This document shows positions 27,311 through 35,870 of a stretch of 64,000 nt of DNA, one piece after another. The notes below the pieces were generated by a model, which was not told where the DNA came from, searched no databases, and saw nothing but the letters and a program-made list of their open reading frames with translations. The stretch is from Roseicella sp. DB1501 (GTDB taxonomy: Bacteria > Pseudomonadota > Alphaproteobacteria > Acetobacterales > Acetobacteraceae): positions 186,001-250,000 of the forward strand of contig NZ_JABFHG010000004.1 in NCBI RefSeq assembly GCF_013112485.1. The letters run 5' to 3'. The position numbers and the translations under genes are program-made. Positions within the stretch are counted from its first letter, which is position 1; the number at the start of each line of letters is the position of its first letter.

Positions 27311-27847
27311 TCAGTCGTCGTATTGCAGCAGGGTCTCGCAGGGCACGTCCAGCTTCTGCCGGCCCTTGAGGAAGGTGAGCTCGATCAGCGCCGCGACGGC
27401 CGGCACCTCGGCACCGGCCTGGCGCAGCAGGCCGATCCCGGCGGCCATCGTGCCGCCAGTGGCGAGCAGGTCGTCGAGCAGCACCACGCGCTGGCCAGGC
27501 TGCACCGCATCCGCCTGCATCTCGATCCGGTCGGTGCCGTATTCGAGGGCGTAGTCCAGCCCGACGGTCGCGCCCGGCAGCTTGCGCGGCTTGCGCAGCA
27601 TGACGAAGCCGAGGCCGAGCTCGAGGGCGAGGGGTGCGGCGACGAGGAAGCCGCGGCTCTCGATGCCGGCGAGCAGGTCCGGCTTGTGCGGGCGGATCAG
27701 CCGCGCGAGCCGGGCCATGGCGGCGCGCCAGGCCGGGCCGTGCCGCAGCAGGGTGGAGATGTCGTAGAAGAGGATGCCGGGCTTCGGGAAGTCCGGGATG
27801 CCGCGGATATGGTCGCGGAGGTCGAGTTCGTCCTGGGTGTCGGTCAT
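27311..27847 (-). CDS. apt: Adenine phosphoribosyltransferase
   Basis: 178 residues, the usual length. [15 protein letters not shown] at the N-terminus and the PRPP-binding loop [13 protein letters not shown] (about residues 121-133) identify Apt. It makes AMP from adenine and PRPP in purine salvage. The start is at ATG 27847; the frame is open to 28012 but that part overlaps the divergent DUF2842 gene region. Confidence 0.95.
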   Translation of the reverse strand: MTDTQDELDLRDHIRGIPDFPKPGILFYDISTLLRHGPAWRAAMARLARLIRPHKPDLLAGIESRGFLVAAPLALELGLGFVMLRKPRKLPGATVGLDYALEYGTDRIEMQADAVQPGQRVVLLDDLLATGGTMAAGIGLLRQAGAEVPAVAALIELTFLKGRQKLDVPCETLLQYDD

Positions 27848-27995
27848 GGCCGGTCCTGCGGCGTTGTGGCGGCGGTGCCCGGACCGGCGGGCGGCGCTGC
27901 GGGCAGCGGAGACTAAAAGCATCCGCGGCGGGCCTCGGCAACCGGCGGGGCGGCCGCCGCTTGCCAGCCTGATGCGCGCGGGGCATTGGCGCGGC

Positions 27996-28187
27996 ATGTC
28001 GCGCATCGCCATCGCCGTCCCCCTCGGCCTGCTGGGCTTCGTGCTCTATGTCGGGCTGGCGGTCACTCTGGCCGACCAGCTCGCCGGGACGCATTGGGTG
28101 CTGCAGGCGCTCTATTTCGTCATCGCCGGCACGGTCTGGGCGCTGCCGGCGCGCTGGCTGATGTTCTGGGCGGCGGGCCAGCGCTAA
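27996..28187 (+). CDS. DUF2842 small membrane protein
   Basis: 63 residues, two hydrophobic helices ([18 protein letters not shown] and [19 protein letters not shown]), matching DUF2842, a family common in alphaproteobacteria with no known function. An earlier in-frame ATG is at 27972. It is divergent from apt, and its stop is followed after three bases by a family B repeat. Confidence 0.78.
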   Translation: MSRIAIAVPLGLLGFVLYVGLAVTLADQLAGTHWVLQALYFVIAGTVWALPARWLMFWAAGQR

Positions 28188-28190
28188 GCT

Positions 28191-28299
28191 CCCCGCAAAA
28201 CCGCTGCGCGGCTTTGCGGGGACCCCATGGAGTCCCCTTCTGCCCGAAATCCGTCACAGCCCGCCGCGGCGAAGCCGCGGCAGGACAACAGGCAGCGAC
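28191..28299 (+). repeat. Family B structured intergenic repeat, copy 2
   Basis: Begins with the hairpin CCCCGCAAA-a-CCGC-tgc-GCGG-c-TTTGCGGGG (28191-28221), then GGGGAC/GTCCCC, the box ATCCGTCACAGCC (28249-28261), the perfect hairpin GCCGCGGC-gaa-GCCGCGGC (28263-28281), and GGCAGCGAC (28291-28299). Box and tail are identical to the copy after lptD while the stem sequences differ, so structure rather than stem sequence is shared. Confidence 0.75.
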
Positions 28300-28361
28300 A
28301 GTTTCGCCGGCCGCTTCAGGCTGCCACGGCACCTTGCCGGCCCGTCCCGCCCCCGGACGCG

Positions 28362-28392
28362 AAAAGCCCCGCCAGCAGGGCTGGCGGGGCTT
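28362..28392 (-). terminator. Rho-independent terminator of tRNA-Pro
   Basis: On the minus strand a perfect 13-bp stem, AAGCCCCGCCAGC / GCTGGCGGGGCTT with a 3-base loop, is followed by T residues. It lies 16 bases downstream of the tRNA 3' end. Confidence 0.85.
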
Positions 28393-28407
28393 CCGGTATA
28401 CCCGACT

Positions 28408-28484
28408 TGGTCGGAGCGAGAGGATTCGAACCTCCGGCCCCTGCGTCCCGAACACAGTGCTCTACCAGGCTGAGCTACGCTCCG
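28408..28484 (-). tRNA. tRNA-Pro (anticodon CGG)
   Basis: 77 nt with encoded CCA. Acceptor stem CGGAGCG pairs with CGCTCCG. The D-arm region TAGCTCAGCCTGGTAGAGCA is canonical, the anticodon loop is TTCGGGA with CGG at 28450-28448, and the T-arm GGAGGTTCGAATCC is intact. The anticodon stem has one T-G pair. It is followed by a strong terminator, so it forms a single-tRNA transcript. It reads CCG codons, which should be frequent in a genome this GC-rich. Confidence 0.97.
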
Positions 28485-28562
28485 TCGGTCGGGCGCCGCG
28501 CGGCGCATCGGCCCTGCGGGAGCGGCGATATAGACCCGGCGGCGATGCGGGGCAATGGGGGG

Positions 28563-29150
28563 TCAGAGCCTTTCCGCCGGCGCCGCCGTTTCCGGCAGCG
28601 GCGCCGCCTGCAACAGGCCGAGCGCCGCCGGTACGTCGGGCGCCACCGCGTAGAGGCGGCGGTTGCTCGCATCGACGAAGCCCTGGTCAATGAGGCTTTC
28701 GACCAGCGCCAGGAAGGGCTGCGCCCAGCCGTTGATGTCGAGGATGATCACCGGCTTGTCGTGCAGGCCGAGCTGCCGCCAGGTGATGATCTCAACCGTC
28801 TCGTCCAGCGTGCCGAGCCCGCCCGAGAGGGTGATGAAGGCATCCGCCAGCTCGAACATCCGCGTCTTGCGGGTGTGCATGCTGCTGGTCACCTCGAACT
28901 GCGTCAGGTTGGCGCAGGGCCGCTCGACGCGGGTGAGGAATTCCGGGATCACGCCATGCACCTGGCCGCCCGCCCGCAGCGTACCCTGCGCCACCGCGCC
29001 CATCAGCCCCACGCCGCCGCCGCCATAGACCAGGGTCATGTTCCGGGCGGCGAGGCCGGCGCCGAGCTGCCGCGCCGCCTCCAGATGCGAGGGATCGGTG
29101 CCGGCGCGGGTGCCGCAGAAGACGGCGACGGAACGGATGTGCTGGGGCAT
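28563..29150 (-). CDS. LOG-family protein (TIGR00730), putative nucleotide 5'-monophosphate nucleosidase
   Basis: 195 residues. The nucleotide-binding part YGGGGVGLMGAVAQGTLRAG and the signature SGGLGTLDE match the LOG family, which cleaves ribose-phosphate from cytokinin or purine nucleotides. The usual Pro of P-G-G-x-G-T-x-x-E is Ser here. Start ATG 29150 follows GGAGA. Function in bacteria is broader than cytokinin activation, so substrate assignment is tentative. Confidence 0.87.
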   Translation of the reverse strand: MPQHIRSVAVFCGTRAGTDPSHLEAARQLGAGLAARNMTLVYGGGGVGLMGAVAQGTLRAGGQVHGVIPEFLTRVERPCANLTQFEVTSSMHTRKTRMFELADAFITLSGGLGTLDETVEIITWRQLGLHDKPVIILDINGWAQPFLALVESLIDQGFVDASNRRLYAVAPDVPAALGLLQAAPLPETAAPAERL

Positions 29151-29341
29151 GAGGCTCTCCGAGGGAAGGGGCATCCTGGCATGGATCCTGTTGGCCCGCA
29201 GGCGTTAGGGGCGAAAATCGCACCAGACTATGAGCGGCTGCCTTCCCGCGCCTGGTCCACCTCCTGGCCCGAACATGGCGAAAGCTTCGCTTGCCAGGGC
29301 AGGTGAATCCCCGAACATGGTGGCATCGAACGGGGGTCAGG

Positions 29342-29797
29342 ATGATTCGCAGGACGACGATGCTGGTCGCGCTGGGCCTGCTGGCCCTCGCCGGGGCGGC
29401 GCTTGCCCAAGGGAGCGCTGCAGGCACGGCCGAGGTGATCGCCCAGCGCCGGGCCGGGCTGAAGCGCATGGGCCAGCACATGGAGGCGATGAAGCCGGTG
29501 GTCGAGACAGGCGGCGAGGTGAAATCGCTCGAGCCGCGGATCGACGACATGATCACCTGGTTCCGCGGCCTGCCGGCGCTTTTCCCGCCCGGATCGGATA
29601 CCGGCGACACCAAGGCGCTGCCGGCCATCTGGCAGGATTTCGGCAAGTTCGAGGCGACCGATCAGGCGCTGCTCGGCCAGCTGGCGAAGATGAAGCAGGC
29701 GGCGGCCGAGGACGACAAGGTGGGCTTTGCGACGATGTACAAGGCGCTCGGCCCGCAATATTGCGGTACCTGCCACCGGCCCTTCCGCGCCCGTTGA
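29342..29797 (+). CDS. Cytochrome c' family protein
   Basis: 151 residues. The signal peptide ends near ALAQ. The mature part is a four-helix bundle with the heme motif C141-G-T-C-H145 close to the C-terminus, as in cytochrome c'. These periplasmic heme proteins bind NO or CO or carry electrons. GGGGTCAGG precedes the ATG. It converges with a cytochrome b561-like gene 57 bp away; such b/c' pairs often work together. Confidence 0.9.
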   Translation: MIRRTTMLVALGLLALAGAALAQGSAAGTAEVIAQRRAGLKRMGQHMEAMKPVVETGGEVKSLEPRIDDMITWFRGLPALFPPGSDTGDTKALPAIWQDFGKFEATDQALLGQLAKMKQAAAEDDKVGFATMYKALGPQYCGTCHRPFRAR

Positions 29798-29854
29798 CAC
29801 CAGCGGACCGGAGGTTCGCGTCCGGCGTCCGAGGCTGTTGGCGGGGACGCCCGC

Positions 29855-30532
29855 TCAGCCCAGCCGCGTCACGCCATAGACGGCGAGGGCGGCCAGGGCG
29901 AGCAGCGCCGTGGCCAGCCAGGGCGAGCCGAAGCGCGGCGAGGCCATGCCCGCGGGCAGCCATTTCCAGCCCCGCAGCATCGGCCGCACCAGGTCGTGCC
30001 GCTTGACCAGCCGATAGGCGAGCACGGCCAGGATGTGCAGCCCGGCCGCGAGCAGGATCAGGTTGAAATTCGCCGCATGCAGCCCGGTCAGCCATTCGCA
30101 GGTCTCGGCTGAGACCAGGTCGGCGAGCGGGCCGCGGGCGCCATAGCTGAATTCCGGCTCCTCGGCCGAGAACAGGCCGGTCAGCGGCTGCACCAGCAGC
30201 AGGGCCAGCAGCACCAGCACCATCCAACCGCCCGCGGCAGTGTGGCCGACCCTGTGATCCGGCTCCGGCCGGGGGAAATGCGCGAGATGCCGGAGCGCCG
30301 TCAGCGGCGAGCGCAGGAAATACCGGAAGCGCGCCGTCTCCGAGCCGAGGAAGCCCCAGGCGATGCGGAACAGCACCAGGGTCAGCACGGTGCAGCCCGA
30401 GAGGATGTGGAGATCGATCCAGCCCTTCTCGGCGCTCAGCCAGGAGAGGCCGAGGAGCAGCACGATCCCCCAGTGCACCAGGCGGACCCAGCCGTCCCAG
30501 ACCTTCACCTGGACCAGCGCCTGATCGTCCAT
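29855..30532 (-). CDS. Cytochrome b561-type diheme membrane protein
   Basis: 225 residues, four to five transmembrane helices with His residues positioned for two b-type hemes: RLVHWGIVLLLG, then WIDLHILSG, HTAAGGWMVLVL, and GLHAANFNLILLAAGLHIL. It matches the Ni/Fe-hydrogenase-type cytochrome b family that passes electrons between quinol and periplasmic c-type cytochromes. Start ATG 30532; the longer frame to 30580 is less likely. Likely partner: the adjacent cytochrome c'. Confidence 0.87.
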   Translation of the reverse strand: MDDQALVQVKVWDGWVRLVHWGIVLLLGLSWLSAEKGWIDLHILSGCTVLTLVLFRIAWGFLGSETARFRYFLRSPLTALRHLAHFPRPEPDHRVGHTAAGGWMVLVLLALLLVQPLTGLFSAEEPEFSYGARGPLADLVSAETCEWLTGLHAANFNLILLAAGLHILAVLAYRLVKRHDLVRPMLRGWKWLPAGMASPRFGSPWLATALLALAALAVYGVTRLG

Positions 30533-30794
30533 CGCGTCTGCTCCCGCTTCTCCGGCGATGCAGCATAGCGGCGCCGGCACTGGTCATGCAGGGGGCGCCG
30601 GTGCAGCTCTTCACTTGGCGGCCGCGACGGTTGCGGTACCATGGGATGCTGCCGTGCGGCGCCGTGCGCGGGCCGGATCCTGGCCGCCTGACCGGATCGG
30701 CTCGCTTGTCTGCGCCGGCCGCATCGGCGAGAGGGTCCCGGGATGGACCGGCGCATCCCGGCTGCGCGATGTGATCGCCGGCGATGAAGGAGCG

Positions 30795-31874
30795 ATGACG
30801 GGGGCGATGAGGCTTGGGCGGGTCGGCCTCGCCGGCTTGGCCGTGACTGCGACGGCCGGCCTGGCCTGGCTGCTGACGACGAACGTCTTGCCGGGCTTCC
30901 AGACGACCGAAGGTCCGAAGCCGCGCCCCATGCCTGTGACATTTCGGGCCGATGCCGCGACGGCAGTGGCATCTCTTCCCCTCAGGGTTGAGGCAGTGCC
31001 TGTTCCGGCCGCCACCGTCGCGCCGCGCTTCCATGTGGCGCGCCTGGGCGCCCGCGGCATGCTGGTCACCGCCGGCAGCGCGCCGCCCGGGGCCGAGGTG
31101 CGGCTGCTGGATGGCGAGCGCGAGCTCGGCCGGACCCGCGCCGATGCTCGTGGCGAATGGGTCATCCTGCCGGGCGATCCGCTGCCGCCGGGGCCGCGGG
31201 AGCTTTCCCTGGTCGCCCGCAGCCCGGGCGGCGATCCGGTGCGCTCGGGCGACACCCTGTTGCTGATGGTGCCGGAGCCGCAACTGGCTGCCCCGGCCTC
31301 GCGGCCGGCCAGCCTCCGGCCGCCCGAGGCGGTGCCGGATGCCACCGGCGCCATGGCCATGCTGCTGCCGCCGGCGGCCGCCTCGGGCGTCGCGCCGCGC
31401 CCGCTGCAACTGCCGGCCGAGGCGGCGCCCGGACGGCAGCGGCTCGGCCTCGACCTGGTTGATTACGACGAGGCCGGGGCGATGCGCTTCTCCGGCAGCG
31501 CGCCGCCCGGCGCCCGGCTGCGGGTCTATGTCGGGACCGTCCATGCCGGCGATGCCGAGGCCGACCTGGCCGGGCGCTGGGCGCTCAGCCCGGCGGCGCA
31601 GCCCGCCTATGGCCGCCACATGCTGCGGGTCGACCAGCTGGCGCAGGCCGGCGCGGTGGTGGCGCGGATCGAGCTACCCTTCCAGCGCGACCGGCTGGCG
31701 GAGGGGGCACCCGCGGATGGCCGGCTGGTGGTGCAGCCGGGCGCCAATCTGTGGCGGATCGCCCGCCGGACCTATGGGCAGGGGACCCGGTACACGGTGA
31801 TCTATGCCGCGAACCGGGACCAGATCCGCGACCCCAACCGCATCTATCCCGGTCAGGTGTTCAGCCTGCCCTGA
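30795..31874 (+). CDS. LysM-domain protein with repeated beta-sandwich segments
   Basis: About 359 residues. An N-terminal hydrophobic helix (GLAGLAVTATAGLAWLL) anchors or exports it. Two related segments each begin with GSAPPGA and resemble bacterial Ig-like domains. The last 50 residues are a LysM domain (from VVQPGANLWRIARRTYG to YPGQVFSLP), which binds peptidoglycan. The start at 30795 has AAGGAG very close (2 bases), so ATG 30807 is an alternative. The 3' end overlaps the converging gene by 22 bp. Confidence 0.82.
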   Translation: MTGAMRLGRVGLAGLAVTATAGLAWLLTTNVLPGFQTTEGPKPRPMPVTFRADAATAVASLPLRVEAVPVPAATVAPRFHVARLGARGMLVTAGSAPPGAEVRLLDGERELGRTRADARGEWVILPGDPLPPGPRELSLVARSPGGDPVRSGDTLLLMVPEPQLAAPASRPASLRPPEAVPDATGAMAMLLPPAAASGVAPRPLQLPAEAAPGRQRLGLDLVDYDEAGAMRFSGSAPPGARLRVYVGTVHAGDAEADLAGRWALSPAAQPAYGRHMLRVDQLAQAGAVVARIELPFQRDRLAEGAPADGRLVVQPGANLWRIARRTYGQGTRYTVIYAANRDQIRDPNRIYPGQVFSLP

Positions 31875-32275
31875 GCGCCGGGCGGGGCGTTGGAGTCCAG
31901 CCGGTCGAGGCAGGGATCGAGCGCCAGCACGAAATGCACCATGGCGGCGATCATGCTGGTCGCGGTCGAGGCCACCACCGTTTCCAGCTCGACCTGGATG
32001 CGGTGATCGGGCAGCAGCCGCAGCCGCCAGCCCGGCGGCAGCAGGCCGGGCAGCGCGGCGATGGTTCGGAAGGCCGTGCCGCGGTCGGCGCCGCGCTCGG
32101 CGGTCGAGGGAATGCGGCCCGCGATGGCGACCAGCCGCAGCCCATCCGCCTCCACCGCCGCCTCGCAAGGCCGGCCGCGCCAGCGGAAGCGGAAGGCCGG
32201 CGGTGGGCCTGCCTCGCGGGGCCGCAGGGCGCCGTCGCGCGTGACGGCAAAGGGACCGAGGGTCAGAAGCTCCAT
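31853..32275 (-). CDS. Conserved-looking hypothetical protein, ~140 residues
   Basis: Not recognised. It reads as a compact soluble alpha/beta protein starting MELLTLGPFAVTRDG, without signal peptide or membrane helix. The start at 32275 is preferred; an earlier ATG at 32326 would overlap the divergent psd start codon. The 3' end overlaps the LysM gene end. Codon use is like the neighbours, so it is probably a real gene. Confidence 0.6.
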   Translation of the reverse strand: MELLTLGPFAVTRDGALRPREAGPPPAFRFRWRGRPCEAAVEADGLRLVAIAGRIPSTAERGADRGTAFRTIAALPGLLPPGWRLRLLPDHRIQVELETVVASTATSMIAAMVHFVLALDPCLDRLDSNAPPGAQGRLNT

Positions 32276-32324
32276 GGCGGCGGCAGCTTGCCGCGCCGGG
32301 ATGAAGACACCATAAACCGCCATC

Positions 32325-33014
32325 ATGGCGATCGGACGCAGTTTGCGGCTGGTGCTGGCCCCGCCGCATCCGGCAGGCCGGCCCTTTATCTATGGCGGCC
32401 TCGCGGTCGCGGTGCTCGGCGGCTGGCTGCTGGGCGGCTGGCTGTTCTGGCTTGGCCTCCTTTTCACCCTGTTCTGCCTGTATTTCTTCCGCGACCCGCA
32501 CCGGGTGCCGCCGGAGCGGGAACGGTTGGTCCTGGCCCCGGCGGATGGGCATGTCGTCAGCGTCCAGCCGGCGGTGCCGCCGGAGGAGCTCGGCCTCGGC
32601 CCGGCGGCGCGCTGGCGGGTGGCGATCTTCCTCTCGGTCATGGACGTGCACGTGAACCGGGTGCCGGCCGAGGGGGTGGTGACGCGCATCGCCTATCGCC
32701 ACGGCACGTACATCAACGCCTCGCTCGACAAGGCGAGTGTGGACAACGAGCGCAACGCCATCGCCCTGCGGCTGCCCGATGGCCGCGACATGGCGGTGGT
32801 GCAGATCGCCGGGCTGATCGCGCGGCGCATCCTTTGCGACCTGCGCGAGGGCGATACGGTGCAGGCCGGCGACCGTTTCGGCATCATCCGCTTCGGCAGC
32901 CGCACCGATCTCTACCTGCCCGAGGGCGTTCGTCCCCTGGTGGCGGAGGGGCAGACCATGATCGGCGGCGAGACGGTGATCGCGGACCTGGCGCCGGAGC
33001 GGCCGGCGTCATGA
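32325..33014 (+). CDS. psd: Phosphatidylserine decarboxylase proenzyme, short form
   Basis: 229 residues. It has one or two N-terminal helices, FFRDPHRVPP, LSVMDVHVNRVPAEG, and the self-cleavage site R-F-G191-S192-R near the C-terminus, where Ser becomes the pyruvoyl group. It makes phosphatidylethanolamine at the inner membrane. The stop overlaps the pssA start by 4 bp, so both steps of PE synthesis are co-translated. Confidence 0.94.
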   Translation: MAIGRSLRLVLAPPHPAGRPFIYGGLAVAVLGGWLLGGWLFWLGLLFTLFCLYFFRDPHRVPPERERLVLAPADGHVVSVQPAVPPEELGLGPAARWRVAIFLSVMDVHVNRVPAEGVVTRIAYRHGTYINASLDKASVDNERNAIALRLPDGRDMAVVQIAGLIARRILCDLREGDTVQAGDRFGIIRFGSRTDLYLPEGVRPLVAEGQTMIGGETVIADLAPERPAS

Positions 33015-33928
33015 GCGGCAGCGGCCGGCCCGCCGCGGGCCGGGCGCCGGGGCTGCGGGGACGGCTGCGACGCCTTCGGCCGCGGACGCGGCCGCGCTAC
33101 AAGGGCCCGTCCTTCAACCGGCTGGTACCGAACATCCTCACCATGCTCGGCCTCTGCGCCGGGCTCTCGGCCATCCGCGTGGCGCTGGATGCGCAATGGG
33201 AGAAGGCGGCGGCGCTGATCGTCGTCGCCGGCGCGATCGACGGGCTGGACGGGCGGCTGGCGCGGATGCTGAAGGGCACCAGCCGCTTCGGGGCGGAGTT
33301 CGACAGCCTGTCCGACTTCCTCTGCTTCGGCGTGGCGCCGGCTCTGGTCCTCTACATGTGGACGCTGCACGAGGCGCGCGGCATCGGCTTCGCGCCCTGC
33401 CTGCTGTTTGCCGTCTGCTCGGCGCTGCGGCTGGCGCGCTTCAACGCCGCCCTGGTCGATCCGCCGGCCACGCCGCTGGCCGAGCCGGCGCCGAAGCCAA
33501 CCTATGCGCAGAATTTTTTCACCGGCGTGCCGGCGCCGGCCGGGGCGGGGCTGGCGCTCTTCCCGCTTTTCGCCACGCTGACCTTCAGCGGCTGGGACCT
33601 ACCGGGGCTTGCTGCGGTGACGCGGCACCCGCTGCTCTCGGGCGTGCTGCTGGTGGTGGTCGGCGGGCTGATGGTCTCCACCCTGCCGGCCTGGAGCTTC
33701 AAGAATTTCAAGATCCGCGCGGATTACGTGCTGCCGCTGCTGCTCGGCGTCGGCGCCTATGTGGCGGTGCTGCTGACCGAGCCCTGGGCGGCGCTGACGG
33801 CGGCCGGGCTGCTCTACGTGGCCATGCTGTTCTTCTCGGCCCGCAGTTATCGTCGACTGAAGCGCGAGGCCGAGGCGATGCTGGAGCCGGTGGTGGTCAG
33901 CAGCCAGGAGGAGCAGGCGGGCGGCTGA
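33011..33928 (+). CDS. pssA: CDP-diacylglycerol--serine O-phosphatidyltransferase
   Basis: 305 residues. The CDP-alcohol phosphotransferase signature D-G-x2-A-R-x8-G-x3-D-x3-D runs from about residue 80 to 102 with all acidic residues present. Around eight hydrophobic helices follow. The N-terminal 30 residues are strongly basic. It provides phosphatidylserine for Psd. Start ATG 33011, in the psd stop overlap; the longer open frame upstream is a shadow. Confidence 0.94.
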   Translation: MSGSGRPAAGRAPGLRGRLRRLRPRTRPRYKGPSFNRLVPNILTMLGLCAGLSAIRVALDAQWEKAAALIVVAGAIDGLDGRLARMLKGTSRFGAEFDSLSDFLCFGVAPALVLYMWTLHEARGIGFAPCLLFAVCSALRLARFNAALVDPPATPLAEPAPKPTYAQNFFTGVPAPAGAGLALFPLFATLTFSGWDLPGLAAVTRHPLLSGVLLVVVGGLMVSTLPAWSFKNFKIRADYVLPLLLGVGAYVAVLLTEPWAALTAAGLLYVAMLFFSARSYRRLKREAEAMLEPVVVSSQEEQAGG

Positions 33929-33946
33929 GCGGCCCGGCCGGCCGCC

Positions 33947-34426
33947 TCAATCGAGCGGCGTCCAGTAGCGCGCGATGAAGCCGCGCGCATCCAACGCCTC
34001 CACCGGCTCGCCGGGCACCGCCTCGCCGCCCTGGCAGCGCCAGCGATAGAGGGTGTCATGGCCGGTGGCGAAGGCCGGGATGACATCGGCGCCGGGATTC
34101 TGCCGGCAGAACTGGCTGGCGCCCGGTAGGCTGCGGGCGCGATTGGCCTTGCCGCAGGGCAGGTTGGCGCCGAGGGTGCAGAGCAGCACCTTGCCATCCA
34201 TGCAGCGATAGAGCGTCAGCCGCTGCACCGCCTCGGCCGGCGCGGTGATGTCGAAGAGGCGCTGCGCCGCCGGCACCAGCGAGGCCGGGATGGTGCGCGT
34301 CGCATCATCGGTGCCGGCGCGGGCGCAGCGCTGCGGCGGCGTCTCGGCCCGGGCGGCGGCGCCGAAGAGGCAAGGCAGGGCTGCGAGGAGGAGCGCGATA
34401 CCTGCGCCGCGATGCCTGACTCTCAC
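33947..34426 (-). CDS. Secreted cysteine-containing hypothetical protein
   Basis: 159 residues from GTG 34426, which follows GGAGGGAAG. A signal peptide (GAGIALLLAALPCLFGAAARA) is followed by a small domain with about six cysteines, including RCARAG, YRCMDGK, LLCTLG, NLPCGKANRAR and QFCRQNP, suggesting disulfides in the periplasm. No family recognised. It converges with pssA (18 bp) and is divergent from the luciferase-like operon. Confidence 0.65.
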   Translation of the reverse strand: MRVRHRGAGIALLLAALPCLFGAAARAETPPQRCARAGTDDATRTIPASLVPAAQRLFDITAPAEAVQRLTLYRCMDGKVLLCTLGANLPCGKANRARSLPGASQFCRQNPGADVIPAFATGHDTLYRWRCQGGEAVPGEPVEALDARGFIARYWTPLD

Positions 34427-34585
34427 GGGGTCTTCCCTCCTGCCGCCGATCTCGCCAGACGCGCCGGATGCGCCGCTGGTTGCGCGCCATGCGGACCCTT
34501 CCCCTGCGATCCGGTAGCAGGCTAGGCTTTCCGCAGAAGGCGCGCCCCCGCAAGGGCGAGCAGCGCCCATGACCGGAGGCCGTCC

Positions 34586-35857
34586 ATGAAGCTCATGTGG
34601 TTCCATCTGATGCCCTATACCGAGCTGCCGGAGGACTTCCGGCAGAAGCATCCCTCGGTCTGGGTGGACATCCACAGCACGCTGTTCGATCCGAAGCGCG
34701 CCCACCACATGTACAACGACTTCATGGACGAGCTCGAATACGCCGCCGATTGCGGCTTCGACGCCATCTGCGTCAACGAGCACCACTCGAACGGCTACGG
34801 GCTGATGCCGAGCCCGAACCTCATCGCCAGCGCCCTGGCCCGGCGCACCACGCAGGTGCCGATCTGCGTCATGGGCAACAGCCTCGCCCTCTACAACCCG
34901 CCGACCCGGGTGGCCGAGGAGTTCGCCATGCTCGACGTGATCTCGGGCGGCCGGTTGATCGCCGGCTTCCCGGTGGGCACGCCGATGGACACCTGCTTCG
35001 CCTATGGCCAGAACCCGTCCATGCTACGCGAGCGGTATCTGGAGGCGCATGACCTGGTGCTGCGCGCCTGGACGGAGAAGGACACCTTCGCCTTCAACGG
35101 CCGCTACAACCAGCAGCGCTACGTCAACATCTGGCCCCGCCCGGTGCAGCAGCCGCATCCGCCGATCTGGATCCCCGGCGGCGGCAGCGTCGAGACCTGG
35201 CAGTGGTGCGCCCAGATGGACTACGTCTACTGCTACCTCAGCTACTACGGATACAAGGCGGGCAAGGCGACCATGGACGGCTTCTGGGCCGAGATGGCGC
35301 GCCTCGGCAAGGACCGGAACCCCTATCGCGCCGGCTTCGCCCAGGTGGTGGCGGTGGCGGAATCCCGGCAGCAGGCGCTCGACCTCTACACCGAGCCGGC
35401 GGAGTATTTCTTCAACCGCTGCCTGCACATCGACCCGCGCTTCGCCGCGCCCGCCGGCTACAGCACGGAGGCGACGCAGCGCGCCGGGCTCGAGAGCCAG
35501 GTGCGCAAGGCGGCCAATGCGCAAACCCTGATCCAGGGCGACAAGACCAATCGCGGCATGACGACGCAGGACTTCGTCGATCGCGGCTATGTCGTCATCG
35601 GCAGCCCCGACGAGGTACTGGAGCAGCTCAACGCCCTCGCCGACGACCTGCATGTCGGCCATCTCATGCTGCTCATGCAGTTCGGCAACATGGGCAAGGA
35701 GCTGACCCAGTACAACACGCGCATCTTCGCCGAGACGGTGATGCCGCGGCTGCGCACGCGCTTCGCCGAATGGGAGGATCGCTGGTGGCCGCAGCCGATG
35801 GCGGCGGCGGAACAGGCGGCGCTGCCCGCCTTCTCGCCGAAGCTGGCGGCCGAGTGA
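34586..35857 (+). CDS. Luciferase-like (LLM class) flavin-dependent oxidoreductase
   Basis: 423 residues, TIM-barrel bacterial-luciferase family. Typical pieces are CVNEHHSNGYGLMPSPN near the N-terminus and DVISGGRLIAGFPVG; a C-terminal GSPDEVLEQL helix is also usual. These enzymes use FMNH2 or F420 and O2 for monooxygenation. First gene of a four-gene unit with two alpha/beta hydrolases and an SDR (gaps 13, 4 and 4 bp), which suggests a degradation route: oxygenation, ester or lactone cleavage, alcohol oxidation. No flavin reductase lies in the operon. Substrate unknown. Confidence 0.9.
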   Translation: MKLMWFHLMPYTELPEDFRQKHPSVWVDIHSTLFDPKRAHHMYNDFMDELEYAADCGFDAICVNEHHSNGYGLMPSPNLIASALARRTTQVPICVMGNSLALYNPPTRVAEEFAMLDVISGGRLIAGFPVGTPMDTCFAYGQNPSMLRERYLEAHDLVLRAWTEKDTFAFNGRYNQQRYVNIWPRPVQQPHPPIWIPGGGSVETWQWCAQMDYVYCYLSYYGYKAGKATMDGFWAEMARLGKDRNPYRAGFAQVVAVAESRQQALDLYTEPAEYFFNRCLHIDPRFAAPAGYSTEATQRAGLESQVRKAANAQTLIQGDKTNRGMTTQDFVDRGYVVIGSPDEVLEQLNALADDLHVGHLMLLMQFGNMGKELTQYNTRIFAETVMPRLRTRFAEWEDRWWPQPMAAAEQAALPAFSPKLAAE

Positions 35858-35870
35858 GAGGGCCGGAGGC

